Shown here in pieces: positions 33,251 through 42,366 of a stretch of DNA of 64,000 bases. The stretch covers positions 1 through 64,000 of the forward strand of contig JAJYJJ010000001.1 of NCBI GenBank assembly GCA_021789595.1. Direction: 5' to 3'. The notes under the pieces were generated by a model. It had not been told where the DNA came from. It searched no databases and worked only from the letters and a program-made list of their open reading frames with translations. Made by a program: the position numbers and the translations under genes. The number at the start of each line of letters is the position of its first letter. Within the stretch, counting starts at the first letter, position 1. This stretch comes from Nitrospirota bacterium. Lineage in GTDB: Bacteria > Nitrospirota > Thermodesulfovibrionia > UBA6902 > JAJYJJ01.

Positions 33251-34471
33251 ATGCACGATGTCCTTGCCCTTGTGCTGGCGGGGGGAAAAGGCGAAAGGCT
33301 TCATCCCCTTACCCTTCACAGGGCAAAGCCAGCAGTTCCTTTCGGAGGAAAATACCGTTTAATAGATTTTACCCTCAGCAACTGCATAAATTCTCATATA
33401 AGGAAGATCGCTGTTCTTACACAATACAAGTCCCTTTCCCTGAATAGGCATCTTGCCTATGGCTGGAACCTCTTTAGCGCAGAACTTGGCGAGTATATAA
33501 TATCTATCCCACCGCAACAGAGGACAGGTGAGCGCTGGTATGAGGGCACGGCAGATGCAGTATATCAGAATATTTATATGATAGAGAAGGAGGCGCCCAG
33601 CTATATCTTTATACTTTCAGCAGACCATGTCTATAAGATGGACTATTCAGATATGTTCGAGTTTCATATTGAAAAGGGCGCTGATGTTACTATAGCCGCC
33701 ATAGAGATGGAAAGGGGAAAGGCATCTTCCTTTGGTGTCATGGAGGTGGACAAAGACTTTAGGGTAATAGGTTTTGAGGAAAAACCAGAGAAGCCCAAAC
33801 CCGTTCCAGACAATCCAGGGCACAGCCTTGTATCCATGGGTATATATCTTTTTAATACCAAGGATATAATAGGTGAGCTGAGGGCTGACTCAATGAGGGA
33901 TACTGCGCATGACTTTGGAAGGAACATCATCCCTTCAATGCTTGGCAGCAGAAACATCTATGCGTATAACTTTAAGGACGAGAACAAGAAAGAGGCAAAA
34001 TACTGGAGAGATGTGGGAACCATAGATTCATACTGGGAGGCAACGATGGATCTATGCTCCGTGGACCCTCTTTTTAATCTATACGACAAACAGTGGCCCA
34101 TAAGGACATATCAGTGCCAGAATCCGCCTGCCAAGTTTGTCTTTGCACAGGAATATAAAGGTGGAAGGCTTGGAATTGCGCTTGATTCAACAGTATGCGA
34201 CGGCTGCATCATTAGCGGCGGCAGGGTGCAGAACTCTGTGCTTTCTCCAGGTGTCAGGGTCAACAGCTATGCAGAGGTCAGGGAATCTATATTGATGGAA
34301 AATGTAGAGATCGGTCGGCACTGTAAGATAAGGCGTGCAATAATAGACAAGGATGTATATATCCCACCAAAGATGGTTATAGGTTACGACCTGGAAAATG
34401 ACAGAAAGAAGTTCTATGTGAGCCCAAACGGGGTTGTTGTTATACCAAAGGCGGTTCCTATAAATACATGA
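33251..34471 (+). CDS. glgC: Glucose-1-phosphate adenylyltransferase
   Basis: About 406 residues. It makes ADP-glucose for glycogen. It shows the nucleotide-binding start ALVLAGGKGERLHPLT, the activator/regulatory RAKPAVPFGGKYRLIDF, GTADAVYQNIYMI, and the C-terminal left-handed beta-helix. The start at 33251 fits the promoter better than the track's GTG. Its stop overlaps the next gene (ATGA), so glycogen synthesis is transcriptionally tied to the chemosensory operon that follows, an unusual association. Confidence 0.93.
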   Translation: MHDVLALVLAGGKGERLHPLTLHRAKPAVPFGGKYRLIDFTLSNCINSHIRKIAVLTQYKSLSLNRHLAYGWNLFSAELGEYIISIPPQQRTGERWYEGTADAVYQNIYMIEKEAPSYIFILSADHVYKMDYSDMFEFHIEKGADVTIAAIEMERGKASSFGVMEVDKDFRVIGFEEKPEKPKPVPDNPGHSLVSMGIYLFNTKDIIGELRADSMRDTAHDFGRNIIPSMLGSRNIYAYNFKDENKKEAKYWRDVGTIDSYWEATMDLCSVDPLFNLYDKQWPIRTYQCQNPPAKFVFAQEYKGGRLGIALDSTVCDGCIISGGRVQNSVLSPGVRVNSYAEVRESILMENVEIGRHCKIRRAIIDKDVYIPPKMVIGYDLENDRKKFYVSPNGVVVIPKAVPINT

Positions 34472-35586
34472 GTCTTGTAGGAAGGTTAGAAGACTTAGGG
34501 CTGTCTGATATATTCCAGATCCTCAGCCTTGGAAGGAAGACAGGCAGTCTTATAATCAAGGCAAAGGCCGGCACTGCCATAATAGTGTTCAAAAACGGAC
34601 TTGTTGTCAGGGCAGAGGCGGATTTTCTTGCGGAAGACCTTGGGGATGAGCTTCTCAAAGCAGGTGTTGTAAAGGACAACACACTCACGCTTGCAAGGGA
34701 TGTAAAAAAAAAGCTGCCTGGGAAGGGCATAGGGGACATCCTTTATGAGATGGGTGTAGTGACAAAGGAAGGTATGGAGAAGGCAGCAAGGAAAAGGACA
34801 GAGAGGATTGTCTATGATATGCTCCTCTGGCAGGATGGAAGTTTCAAGTTTGAGCTGGACGAACTCAGCACAGAGGATATGGCACAACTCCCTGACAGGG
34901 GATGGGAGATTACAAAGGGCATCAGCCCTGAGTATCTCTTAATGGAGGGGGCAAGGGTATACGATGAGAACCTCCATCAGGAGGAGTTTGTATCCACAAA
35001 GGAGATTGCCCCTGCTGAGGGTGAGGAATGGGAAGGCTGGGAAGAAAAGGCATCAGAACGAAAGGACATATCCGCTTTGATGTCATTGACGACCGAGCTG
35101 AGATTTCCTACTGCTGTATCAGAGATAACATTGCTTGTACTCAGATTTGCAAGTAGCATCTTTCAAAGAGGGATCCTGTTTATGGTGGATAAGGAAGACA
35201 TTGCTGGCCTCGGGCAGTTTGGCCTTGATTTTGAGGGTGCAGATGAAAGGATAAGGGAGGTACTGATCCCCTTGAAAGCCAGTCCATTTTTCGATAAAAT
35301 CATAAAGGGACATCGCGTGTACAAGGGAGGGTTTGAAAGGGATGAGGGGACAGAATTCTTGATTAACCAGCTTGGCGCTGAATGGCCGAATGAGATAGCA
35401 GTTTTCCCGATTGTAGCCGAGGCCAAGACGGTGGCACTGTTGTACTGCGACAATCTTTCAACAGGTGAACCTATAGGCGAGACCGAAGGGCTGGAGATAT
35501 TCATAAACCAGGCAGGACTTGCACTTGAGAAATCTCTCCTTGAAAAGAGATTAAAAGAGTTAGAAGACTCTAAAGGGACTGCCTAA
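34468..35586 (+). CDS. DUF4388 (PATAN) domain protein with GAF-like C-terminal region
   Basis: 372 residues. The N-terminal DUF4388/PATAN domain reads SLVGRLEDLGLSDIFQILSLGRKTGSLIIK, typical of proteins working with receiver domains in type IV pilus or Frz-like signalling. Residues about 195-360 look like a GAF-type fold (LRFASSIFQRGILFMVDKEDIAGL ... FINQAGLALEKSLLEKRL) ending in a coiled coil. It overlaps glgC by 4 bp and leads into cheY-cheA, so it is probably an output or adaptor of this chemosensory system. Confidence 0.82.
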   Translation: MSLVGRLEDLGLSDIFQILSLGRKTGSLIIKAKAGTAIIVFKNGLVVRAEADFLAEDLGDELLKAGVVKDNTLTLARDVKKKLPGKGIGDILYEMGVVTKEGMEKAARKRTERIVYDMLLWQDGSFKFELDELSTEDMAQLPDRGWEITKGISPEYLLMEGARVYDENLHQEEFVSTKEIAPAEGEEWEGWEEKASERKDISALMSLTTELRFPTAVSEITLLVLRFASSIFQRGILFMVDKEDIAGLGQFGLDFEGADERIREVLIPLKASPFFDKIIKGHRVYKGGFERDEGTEFLINQLGAEWPNEIAVFPIVAEAKTVALLYCDNLSTGEPIGETEGLEIFINQAGLALEKSLLEKRLKELEDSKGTA

Positions 35587-35589
35587 TGA

Positions 35590-35640
35590 TAGGATCGCCC
35601 TGAAAAAGTCGTAAAGACTTTTTGAGGATGCAAAGGAGGG
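35590..35640 (+). repeat. Hairpin element, copy 1, before cheY
   Basis: ATCGCCCTG followed by AAAAAGTC-gtaaa-GACTTTTT, an 8-bp perfect stem, and then the Shine-Dalgarno of cheY. A closely similar element precedes the second cheY at 49630. Confidence 0.6.
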
Positions 35641-35644
35641 TTAT

Positions 35645-36013
35645 GTGAAATCAATCCTTATAGTCGAAGATTCGGTAACGACAAGGTCATTTATAAGGGC
35701 GATTATTGAGGATGTAGGCGACTTGAATATTGTAGAGGCATCAAGCGGCTTTGATGCGCTTAAGGCGCTTCCCTCACAACCGTTTGATCTCATCATCACA
35801 GACATAAACATGCCTGATATCAACGGTCTTGAGCTTATAAATTTTGTAAAGAGCAATCCGCAATATAAGGATATACCCCTTATGATTATCACAACGGAAA
35901 GAAGTGAGGAGGATAGAAGAAAGGGGATGGCACTCGGGGCATTTGCCTATCTGACCAAGCCCTTTAAGAGCGAGGAACTTCAGGATATTGTCAGGAGGGC
36001 ATTAGTTCTGTGA
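35645..36013 (+). CDS. Single-domain CheY-like response regulator
   Basis: 122 residues, receiver domain only. Acidic pair VEDS at residues 6-9, phospho-Asp in DLIITDINMPDINGLE (about 54), Thr in IITTERSEED and Lys in YLTKPFKSEEL. GTG start with GGAGGG upstream. Its stop overlaps the GTG of cheA, so it is the operon's own CheA target. Confidence 0.92.
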   Translation: MKSILIVEDSVTTRSFIRAIIEDVGDLNIVEASSGFDALKALPSQPFDLIITDINMPDINGLELINFVKSNPQYKDIPLMIITTERSEEDRRKGMALGAFAYLTKPFKSEELQDIVRRALVL

Positions 36014-37995
36014 AGGGTTCGGTACAGGAATTTATATCAGAGGCAGAAGAGCTTATAGAGGATGTGAATAAAAACCTCCTTACGATGCAGGATACCTTTA
36101 AGCAGGGTATAGATCCTGATGTCATAAACTCTATTTTTCGTTCCATCCACACGCTTAAGGGTCTTTCAGGACTCTTCGGTCTAAGGCATATAACCGAGTT
36201 TAGTCATTCACTTGAATCATTCCTCGATGAACTCAGGCTTGGTAAAGTTACACTTGATAGCGAGGTGATTGGGTTTTTATTCTCCAACATCGACATCCTC
36301 ATGCGGCTCTTCTCAGATGTTGAGAAAGGTGAGAAAGAAGGAGATGTATCAGGTGCAATAAGGGATATAGAGGCATTCAAGGGAAGGGTTCAAGGGAAGG
36401 TTTCAGGCCCATCTCTGGAGGAACTTGGCATAGACCCTACTGTTGTTAAAGTGCTTTCAGAGTATGAAGAGCACAGGTTGAAAACTAATATTACTGATGG
36501 TAAGGGAATCTATCAGGTTCAGGCAATCTTTGGCCTTACGGATTTTGATAAGGCGCTTGAGGGGTTAACTAACAATATAAAGGCGATGGGTGAGGTTATA
36601 ACAACCCTTCCAAGCTCAACAGGTATTCCGCCTGGCTCAATAGGTTTTACCATAATCTTCGGGAGCAAAGAAAGGTCGGATGCATTTAAAGATAAACTCT
36701 CTGGTTTTGAGATAAAGGAGATTGTCCAAGGGAAGCTCTCTAAGCCGGCTGCCCCATCTACAACCCAGGACACCGCCACCTTGAAAAGCATTACACATAC
36801 CGTCCGTGTTGATATAGATAAGCTTGACAGGATACTGAATACCGTTGGAGAGCTTGTCCTTGCCAAAGGAGCAGTACATAGGATCAGTAAGGAGATGTCA
36901 GATTCCTATGGCTATACCCCGCTTGTTATAGATGTCCACAAGATTGCACAGACCTTCGAGCGAAGGTTGGCAGAGCTTCAGGATCAGATACTTGAAATAA
37001 GGATGGTTCCTATAGGACAGATATTCGGACGGTTGGCGCAGGTAGTGAGACGATATACGCGGGATGTGGGAAAGGAGATAGACCTTGAACTATTCGGAGA
37101 GGATACGGAGATAGATAAACTTCTGGCTGAGGAGATAATAGACCCCTTGATGCATCTTATACGCAATGCAATAGACCACGGTATTGAGCCTGCAGATGTT
37201 CGTAAGGCATCTGGCAAGAAGGAAAAGGGCACTGTGACCCTCAGGGCATTCCCAAAGGGCAATCGTGTTGTAATAGATGTTCAGGATGATGGCGCGGGTA
37301 TAGATATGGAAAAGTTGGTTCAAAAGGCAAAAGAAAAAGGACTTGTTTCACCAGGACAGAGCCTTGAGCGCAGCGAGATCATTGACCTTATATTCATACC
37401 AGGCTTTAGCACAAAGGATGTGGTTAGTGAGGTCTCTGGAAGGGGGGTTGGCATGGATGTAGTGAAGGAAAAACTATCATCCCTCGGCGGCTTTATAGAG
37501 GTGCATACAGTTAGCGGCCAGGGCACGACATTCACATTAACCCTCCCCATAACCCTTGCTATAATTAAGGCGCTGCTTATTGGTGTTTCGACAGAGAGGT
37601 TTGCAATCCCGCTTACCTCGATTGCTGAAACACTTATTATCCAGGCAGATGACATCCAGACAATAGAGGGCAAAGAGGTGCTGGAATTAAGGGGTGAGAT
37701 GCTGTCACTTTTAAGGGTTGCCAATGTTTTCAGGCTCGAGATAAGGCAATCCGATAGATTTTTTATAGTAGTAGTTGGTTTTGGAGAAAGGCGTATGGGA
37801 ATGATTGTTGATGAGATATATGGTCAGCAGGAGATTGTTATAAAATCTCTCAGTGATTACCTGAAGGGCATTCCCGGGCTTGCAGGGGCAGCAGAGATAG
37901 GCAAGCATGAGGTAATCCTTGTGCTTGATGTAGAGGCATTGCTGGAGGATGCTGTACAGAAAAAGAGACTGCGAGAAGATTATAAGAGGAAATAA
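36010..37995 (+). CDS. cheA: Chemotaxis histidine kinase CheA
   Basis: 661 residues. P1 Hpt domain with phospho-His in SIHTLKGLSGLF (about residue 47); a central P2-like region (about 140-250); the P3 dimerisation helix (VRVDIDKLDRILNTVGELVLAKG); P4 ATPase with HLIRNAIDHGIEP (about 383), DDGAGID and GRGVGMDVV; P5 CheW-like domain (about 530-650). It phosphorylates CheY and CheB in response to the MCPs encoded downstream. GTG start overlapping cheY. Confidence 0.96.
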   Translation: MKGSVQEFISEAEELIEDVNKNLLTMQDTFKQGIDPDVINSIFRSIHTLKGLSGLFGLRHITEFSHSLESFLDELRLGKVTLDSEVIGFLFSNIDILMRLFSDVEKGEKEGDVSGAIRDIEAFKGRVQGKVSGPSLEELGIDPTVVKVLSEYEEHRLKTNITDGKGIYQVQAIFGLTDFDKALEGLTNNIKAMGEVITTLPSSTGIPPGSIGFTIIFGSKERSDAFKDKLSGFEIKEIVQGKLSKPAAPSTTQDTATLKSITHTVRVDIDKLDRILNTVGELVLAKGAVHRISKEMSDSYGYTPLVIDVHKIAQTFERRLAELQDQILEIRMVPIGQIFGRLAQVVRRYTRDVGKEIDLELFGEDTEIDKLLAEEIIDPLMHLIRNAIDHGIEPADVRKASGKKEKGTVTLRAFPKGNRVVIDVQDDGAGIDMEKLVQKAKEKGLVSPGQSLERSEIIDLIFIPGFSTKDVVSEVSGRGVGMDVVKEKLSSLGGFIEVHTVSGQGTTFTLTLPITLAIIKALLIGVSTERFAIPLTSIAETLIIQADDIQTIEGKEVLELRGEMLSLLRVANVFRLEIRQSDRFFIVVVGFGERRMGMIVDEIYGQQEIVIKSLSDYLKGIPGLAGAAEIGKHEVILVLDVEALLEDAVQKKRLREDYKRK

Positions 37996-38003
37996 AGGCA
38001 ACC

Positions 38004-38822
38004 ATGTATGAAGAATTTTATGCATTAAACTGCAGGCCATTTAGCAAGTCCCCTGATCCCAGGTTTCTTTTTTTCAGCAAGGCCCATGAGGAGGCATTTG
38101 CAAGACTGCTTTATGCAGTGGAAGAAAAGGATCTTATCCTGCTTACAGGCGAGGTTGGATGTGGAAAGACCACGCTTTCAAGGGCGCTGATGGATAGACT
38201 TGGGGAGGATTACAGGACAATAGCTATAATTAATCCCAGGCTAACCCCTGCCCAGTTTTTACGCACCATTGCAAGGCATTTTGGAATCGAGACCCCACAG
38301 GGATATAAGGAAGACCTTATTGAGGTAATATACGAAAGAGTTTATGACGACTACCAGAAAGGGGTAACCCCTGTAATAATAATTGACGAGGCACAGCTTA
38401 TCCCTGACAAGGCGACCTTTGAAGAGATAAGACTCCTTACAAACTTTCAGCTTGATGAGGGAAATCTTCTGAGTCTTGTGCTTATTGGACAACCTGACTT
38501 GAGGAAGAGATTGGAACATAAAACCTATCTGCCTCTTCGACAGAGGATTGGCATGCGTTATCACCTTGGCCCACTAAGCGAGGAAGAAGTAGACACCTAT
38601 ATTAAACACAGGTTAAGGGTTTCAGGAAGGGAGGAGCCGCTGTTTGATCCTATGGCTGTGAAGGCCATTTATCAATACTCAGGTGGAATACCGAGGAACA
38701 TAAACAACCTTGCTGCCAATGCACTTTTAGAAGGCTTTGGCAGGGAAGCAGGGCTTATAACAGGAGATATAATCATAGATGTTGCAGGGGAGCTTGGATT
38801 AGATGGATATTGCCAGGATTAG
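38004..38822 (+). CDS. ExeA/GspA-like AAA ATPase
   Basis: 272 residues. It begins MYEEFYALNCRPFSKSPDPRFLFFS (the ExeA/MshM-family start), with Walker A LTGEVGCGKTTLS and Walker B VIIIDEAQLIP. Relatives assist peptidoglycan insertion of secretins or pilus assembly. Its place inside a chemosensory operon, between cheA and cheW, suggests a surface apparatus such as type IV pili as the output or location of the system (inference). Confidence 0.88.
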   Translation: MYEEFYALNCRPFSKSPDPRFLFFSKAHEEAFARLLYAVEEKDLILLTGEVGCGKTTLSRALMDRLGEDYRTIAIINPRLTPAQFLRTIARHFGIETPQGYKEDLIEVIYERVYDDYQKGVTPVIIIDEAQLIPDKATFEEIRLLTNFQLDEGNLLSLVLIGQPDLRKRLEHKTYLPLRQRIGMRYHLGPLSEEEVDTYIKHRLRVSGREEPLFDPMAVKAIYQYSGGIPRNINNLAANALLEGFGREAGLITGDIIIDVAGELGLDGYCQD

Positions 38823-39498
38823 AAAGAAAAAGCAGCAGTCACCTGCACCTTTCCGTGAGGTTCGGGAAGCTGCGGAAGACAAAGGGCAGGATATCGTCGA
38901 GGGACATGAGAGATCCGGAGTAGACAGAGATGAGCAGGAAAAGGAGAAAGTCGCTCCTGTTACTGAATCCCCTGATGTTGGGATTAGAAAAAGTCCTGAT
39001 TTGCCCCCTATTACTAAGGAAGAGGGGCGTTTACAGGATGTATCGCCTGTTGAAGAATCTAAGGATATTGAGGTTATTGCATTTAACCTTGGCAATGAAG
39101 AATATGCAATACAAATGAGTGACCTTGAGGAGATACTCAAGATCCAGAGGATAACCCTTGTCCCGAGAGCGCCTGATTATCTCAGGGGTATTACATCCAT
39201 CAGGGGGAAGGTAATCCCTGTTATAGATGTAAAAAAGAGACTTTGCCTCAAGAAGCCCGACAGTGACAGGCAGAAGATTTTGCTTGTATCAGGAGAAAAG
39301 GGGAATGTGGCGCTTGTCGTAGACAGAATTGTCGGCGTTATCAGATTTGATAAAAATAGATTAAGCCTTCCGCCCTCAACCCTTAATGAAACAGAGGCAG
39401 ACTTTATTGAAGGTGTAATACAGCACGAGGGAAGGTTTATCTCCGTTCTGAGGATAGACATGGTGTCAACAATAAAGATAGATATGGAGGGGATATGA
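38803..39498 (+). CDS. CheW-domain adaptor with an N-terminal charged extension
   Basis: 231 residues. Residues about 1-85 are a charged, low-complexity extension ([19 protein letters not shown]) that includes [13 protein letters not shown], apparently a degenerate copy of the palindromic repeat seen in nrdJ. Residues about 86-230 form a CheW fold ([43 protein letters not shown]). It overlaps the ATPase gene by 20 bp and the MCP gene by 4 bp. Confidence 0.88.
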   Translation: MDIARIRKKKQQSPAPFREVREAAEDKGQDIVEGHERSGVDRDEQEKEKVAPVTESPDVGIRKSPDLPPITKEEGRLQDVSPVEESKDIEVIAFNLGNEEYAIQMSDLEEILKIQRITLVPRAPDYLRGITSIRGKVIPVIDVKKRLCLKKPDSDRQKILLVSGEKGNVALVVDRIVGVIRFDKNRLSLPPSTLNETEADFIEGVIQHEGRFISVLRIDMVSTIKIDMEGI

Positions 39499-42350
39499 GA
39501 GAGAAGATAGAGGCAAAGATACTTTTTTTAACCCTTGGGCTTATGACCCTTGGAACTATTATTTTTGGGTCGTATATTCTCTACCTTGATAAGACAGGCC
39601 TTTACGAAATAGCAGAGGACCGCTCTGATACCATTGCATCACTCATTGCGAGGAATATCGAGCGGACGATGCTGGAAGGACGATCTGATATAACGAAGCA
39701 GATGGTGGATGACCTTAAGGCTGTAAAGGGGGTTGGGGGTATCGAAGTTCTCAATGCTGAAGGGAGGGCGGTATTTAATAAGGAGGCCCCTGTAAAAGAG
39801 GCATCTGCAATGCAGGAAATTAACAAAACAGGCATGCCGCTTATCATAAGAAGTAAGGATACGCTTACCTTTTATAAACCACTTATAAATACCATAAATT
39901 GTGCTAAATGTCATGGAGCGCAGGATAAGATACGTGGTGCAGTGAAGGTTTCTCTATCCATAGAACGAGTTTATGAGAGATTATTCAACACTGTGATGTT
40001 TGCACTTTTGGCGGCGATCTTCGGGCTCCTTATTGTGGGTAGCATCCTTCTATTGGTTCTCAGGAGGATAGTGGTAACTCCTGTAAAGGAAATAGAAAAG
40101 GCAGCCCTCAGGATGGCAGAAGGCGATCTTTCCTTTCCTGTTGAACCGCGTTCAAAGGATGAGATAGGCCGTCTGACAAGCAGCCTTAAGGAATCTGTCA
40201 GGGCATTGGCAAATATAATTGGCCGTATAAAAGAGGTGTCAAAAAGGGTTACAAATGTTACAGAAGGTGTTGGAAAGGAATCAAAGAGGGTAGTAGATGG
40301 AACACAGCTTGAGGCAGAGGCAATAGCCAGTATATCTTCATCCATAGAAGAGCTCAATGCCGCAATAGGAGAGGTTGCAGAAAGCCTTGAAAGCCTTTCT
40401 TCATCTTCGGAGGAGACGGCTGCATCCGTGGAGCAGTTAGTTGCAAGTATATCCCAGATTGCCAACAACACAATAGAGCTTTCCGGAGTAGTTGATGCCA
40501 CATCCTCCTCCATAGAGCAGATGTCAGCAACCATAAAAGAGGTTGCAAGTGGTTCAGGGGAGCTTTCCATCGTGGCCGAAGACACACTCACTGCGGTAGA
40601 GGAGATAAGCACATCTATAAAAGAGGTTGAAAACAGTGCAAAGGAGGCTGCAAAACTTTCTGAGAAGGTTACATCCGATGCCTCTGGTTTTGGTATGGCG
40701 TCCATAGATAGTACGATAAAAGGCATGGAGATGATAAAGGCCGCTGTGGAAAAGGCAGCAGAGTTCATAAGGAAGCTCGGCGGCAGGTCAGAGGAGATAG
40801 GAAAGATACTGAATGTGATAGATGAGGTTACTGACCAGACAACGCTTCTTGCACTGAATGCAGCCATCCTTGCTGCCCAGGCAGGAGAGCACGGCAAGGG
40901 TTTCTCTGTTGTTGCAGATGAGATAAAGGATCTCGCAGAAAGGACATCATATTCTACACAGGAGATTGCAAGCCTTATCCAGGCTGTAAGGACCGAGGTC
41001 AAAGGGGCTGTTGAGGCAATGGGAGAGGGTCTGAGGACAGTTGAAGACGGCTTTAGACTTTCAAGGGAAGCAGGCAATGCACTTCATAAGATAGTGGAGA
41101 GTTCAAAGACAGCCACCCAGATGGCCGTGGCCATAGAACGCTCTACTGCTGAACAGGCAAAGGGTGTAAAACTTGTTGCTGAGGCAGCAGAGAGATTAAG
41201 GAATATGGTTGGACAGATGACCAAGGCAACCTCAGAGCAGACAAAAGGTGTTGGCCTTATCATGAATTCGGTAGAAAAGATAAACGATGTAACACGACAG
41301 CTTAGCAGTGCTACCGCTGATCAGTCAAAGGGAAGTAAACAGATATCAGAGGCGATTGAAAATATCTCAGACAGGGTTAGCAAGATATCAAGGGCTGTAC
41401 AGGAACAGAAGATTGGCAGTGACCAGATTATTACTTCGCTCGAAAAGATAAGAGAGCTTCCAAAGAAGAATAGAGACCTCTCATTCAGTATAAATCGCTC
41501 CATAAGAGACCTTATGAAGGATATGGAACTCCTCAGTACAGAGGTCAGTCGCTTTAAGTCAGTTGAAGAGTCAAAGGACATTATAAAGATGGGGATTATG
41601 CCGCTTGAGTCCCCGGCAGAGATGTACAGGCGTTTTGAGCCTCTTGCACAATATCTGACAACAAGGCTTGGTAAGAAGGTGGATTTAAAGGTTTCTGTCG
41701 ATTTTGATAGCACAATCAGCGATATTGGTAAAGGCATAACAAGGATATGCTATATGACTCCCTCTACCTATATCGAAGCAAGAGATAAATACGGTATTGA
41801 GGTTATTGCTAAGGCATTAAGGGATGGTAAGCCGTATCACCACACGGTTATAGTGGCAAAGGAGGGCGGAAAGGTAAGCAAGATAGAGGATATAAAGGGA
41901 AAATCCTTTGCCTTTGGAGATGCCCGCTCCACATCAAGCCATATCGTGCCGAGGGCAATGCTCCTTGAGGCAGGAATAGACTTGAAGGGCCTGAGCTTCT
42001 ACGATTACCTCGGCCACCACGATGATGTTGCAAGGGCAATACTCAGGGGCGACTTCGATGCAGGTGGTCTTATGGAATCAACAGCCGTGAAGTTTAAAGA
42101 CCAGGGGCTGAAGTTTATAAAGTTCTCCTTTGAGATACCAGAGTTCAATATATGTGTGAGTAAGGAGCTTTCCCACGAAGATAGAGAGGCCGTAAGGGAT
42201 GCCATTATATCTTTGACAGATAAAACACCGGAAGGGACTGCAGTATTAAAGGCAATAAGTCCTGAATATACGGGCTTTACAGGGTCTGCAGATGAGGACT
42301 ATGACAAGATAAGAGAGGTAATGCTCAAGCTTGGCTTGATACAAACATAG
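39495..42350 (+). CDS. Methyl-accepting chemotaxis protein with heme motif and C-terminal PhnD-like binding domain
   Basis: 951 residues. TM1 (about 10-30); a periplasmic region ending in [10 protein letters not shown] (about 135), a CxxCH heme c site in a DUF3365-like context; TM2 (about 165-190); HAMP; a long signalling coiled coil with the hairpin [18 protein letters not shown] (about 447). Residues about 698-945 then form a phosphonate/phosphite-type periplasmic-binding-protein domain ([65 protein letters not shown]). That domain follows the signalling hairpin, so it must lie in the cytoplasm. It overlaps the upstream cheW gene by 4 bp. Confidence 0.92.
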   Translation: MREKIEAKILFLTLGLMTLGTIIFGSYILYLDKTGLYEIAEDRSDTIASLIARNIERTMLEGRSDITKQMVDDLKAVKGVGGIEVLNAEGRAVFNKEAPVKEASAMQEINKTGMPLIIRSKDTLTFYKPLINTINCAKCHGAQDKIRGAVKVSLSIERVYERLFNTVMFALLAAIFGLLIVGSILLLVLRRIVVTPVKEIEKAALRMAEGDLSFPVEPRSKDEIGRLTSSLKESVRALANIIGRIKEVSKRVTNVTEGVGKESKRVVDGTQLEAEAIASISSSIEELNAAIGEVAESLESLSSSSEETAASVEQLVASISQIANNTIELSGVVDATSSSIEQMSATIKEVASGSGELSIVAEDTLTAVEEISTSIKEVENSAKEAAKLSEKVTSDASGFGMASIDSTIKGMEMIKAAVEKAAEFIRKLGGRSEEIGKILNVIDEVTDQTTLLALNAAILAAQAGEHGKGFSVVADEIKDLAERTSYSTQEIASLIQAVRTEVKGAVEAMGEGLRTVEDGFRLSREAGNALHKIVESSKTATQMAVAIERSTAEQAKGVKLVAEAAERLRNMVGQMTKATSEQTKGVGLIMNSVEKINDVTRQLSSATADQSKGSKQISEAIENISDRVSKISRAVQEQKIGSDQIITSLEKIRELPKKNRDLSFSINRSIRDLMKDMELLSTEVSRFKSVEESKDIIKMGIMPLESPAEMYRRFEPLAQYLTTRLGKKVDLKVSVDFDSTISDIGKGITRICYMTPSTYIEARDKYGIEVIAKALRDGKPYHHTVIVAKEGGKVSKIEDIKGKSFAFGDARSTSSHIVPRAMLLEAGIDLKGLSFYDYLGHHDDVARAILRGDFDAGGLMESTAVKFKDQGLKFIKFSFEIPEFNICVSKELSHEDREAVRDAIISLTDKTPEGTAVLKAISPEYTGFTGSADEDYDKIREVMLKLGLIQT

Positions 42351-42366
42351 ATAGGATGAGGGGAAT

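Noticed and set aside
39971-41077. 368-residue minus-strand ORF opposite the MCP
   Set aside because: Ser/Thr-rich shadow frame of the MCP coiled coil; the same effect gives 43329-44297.
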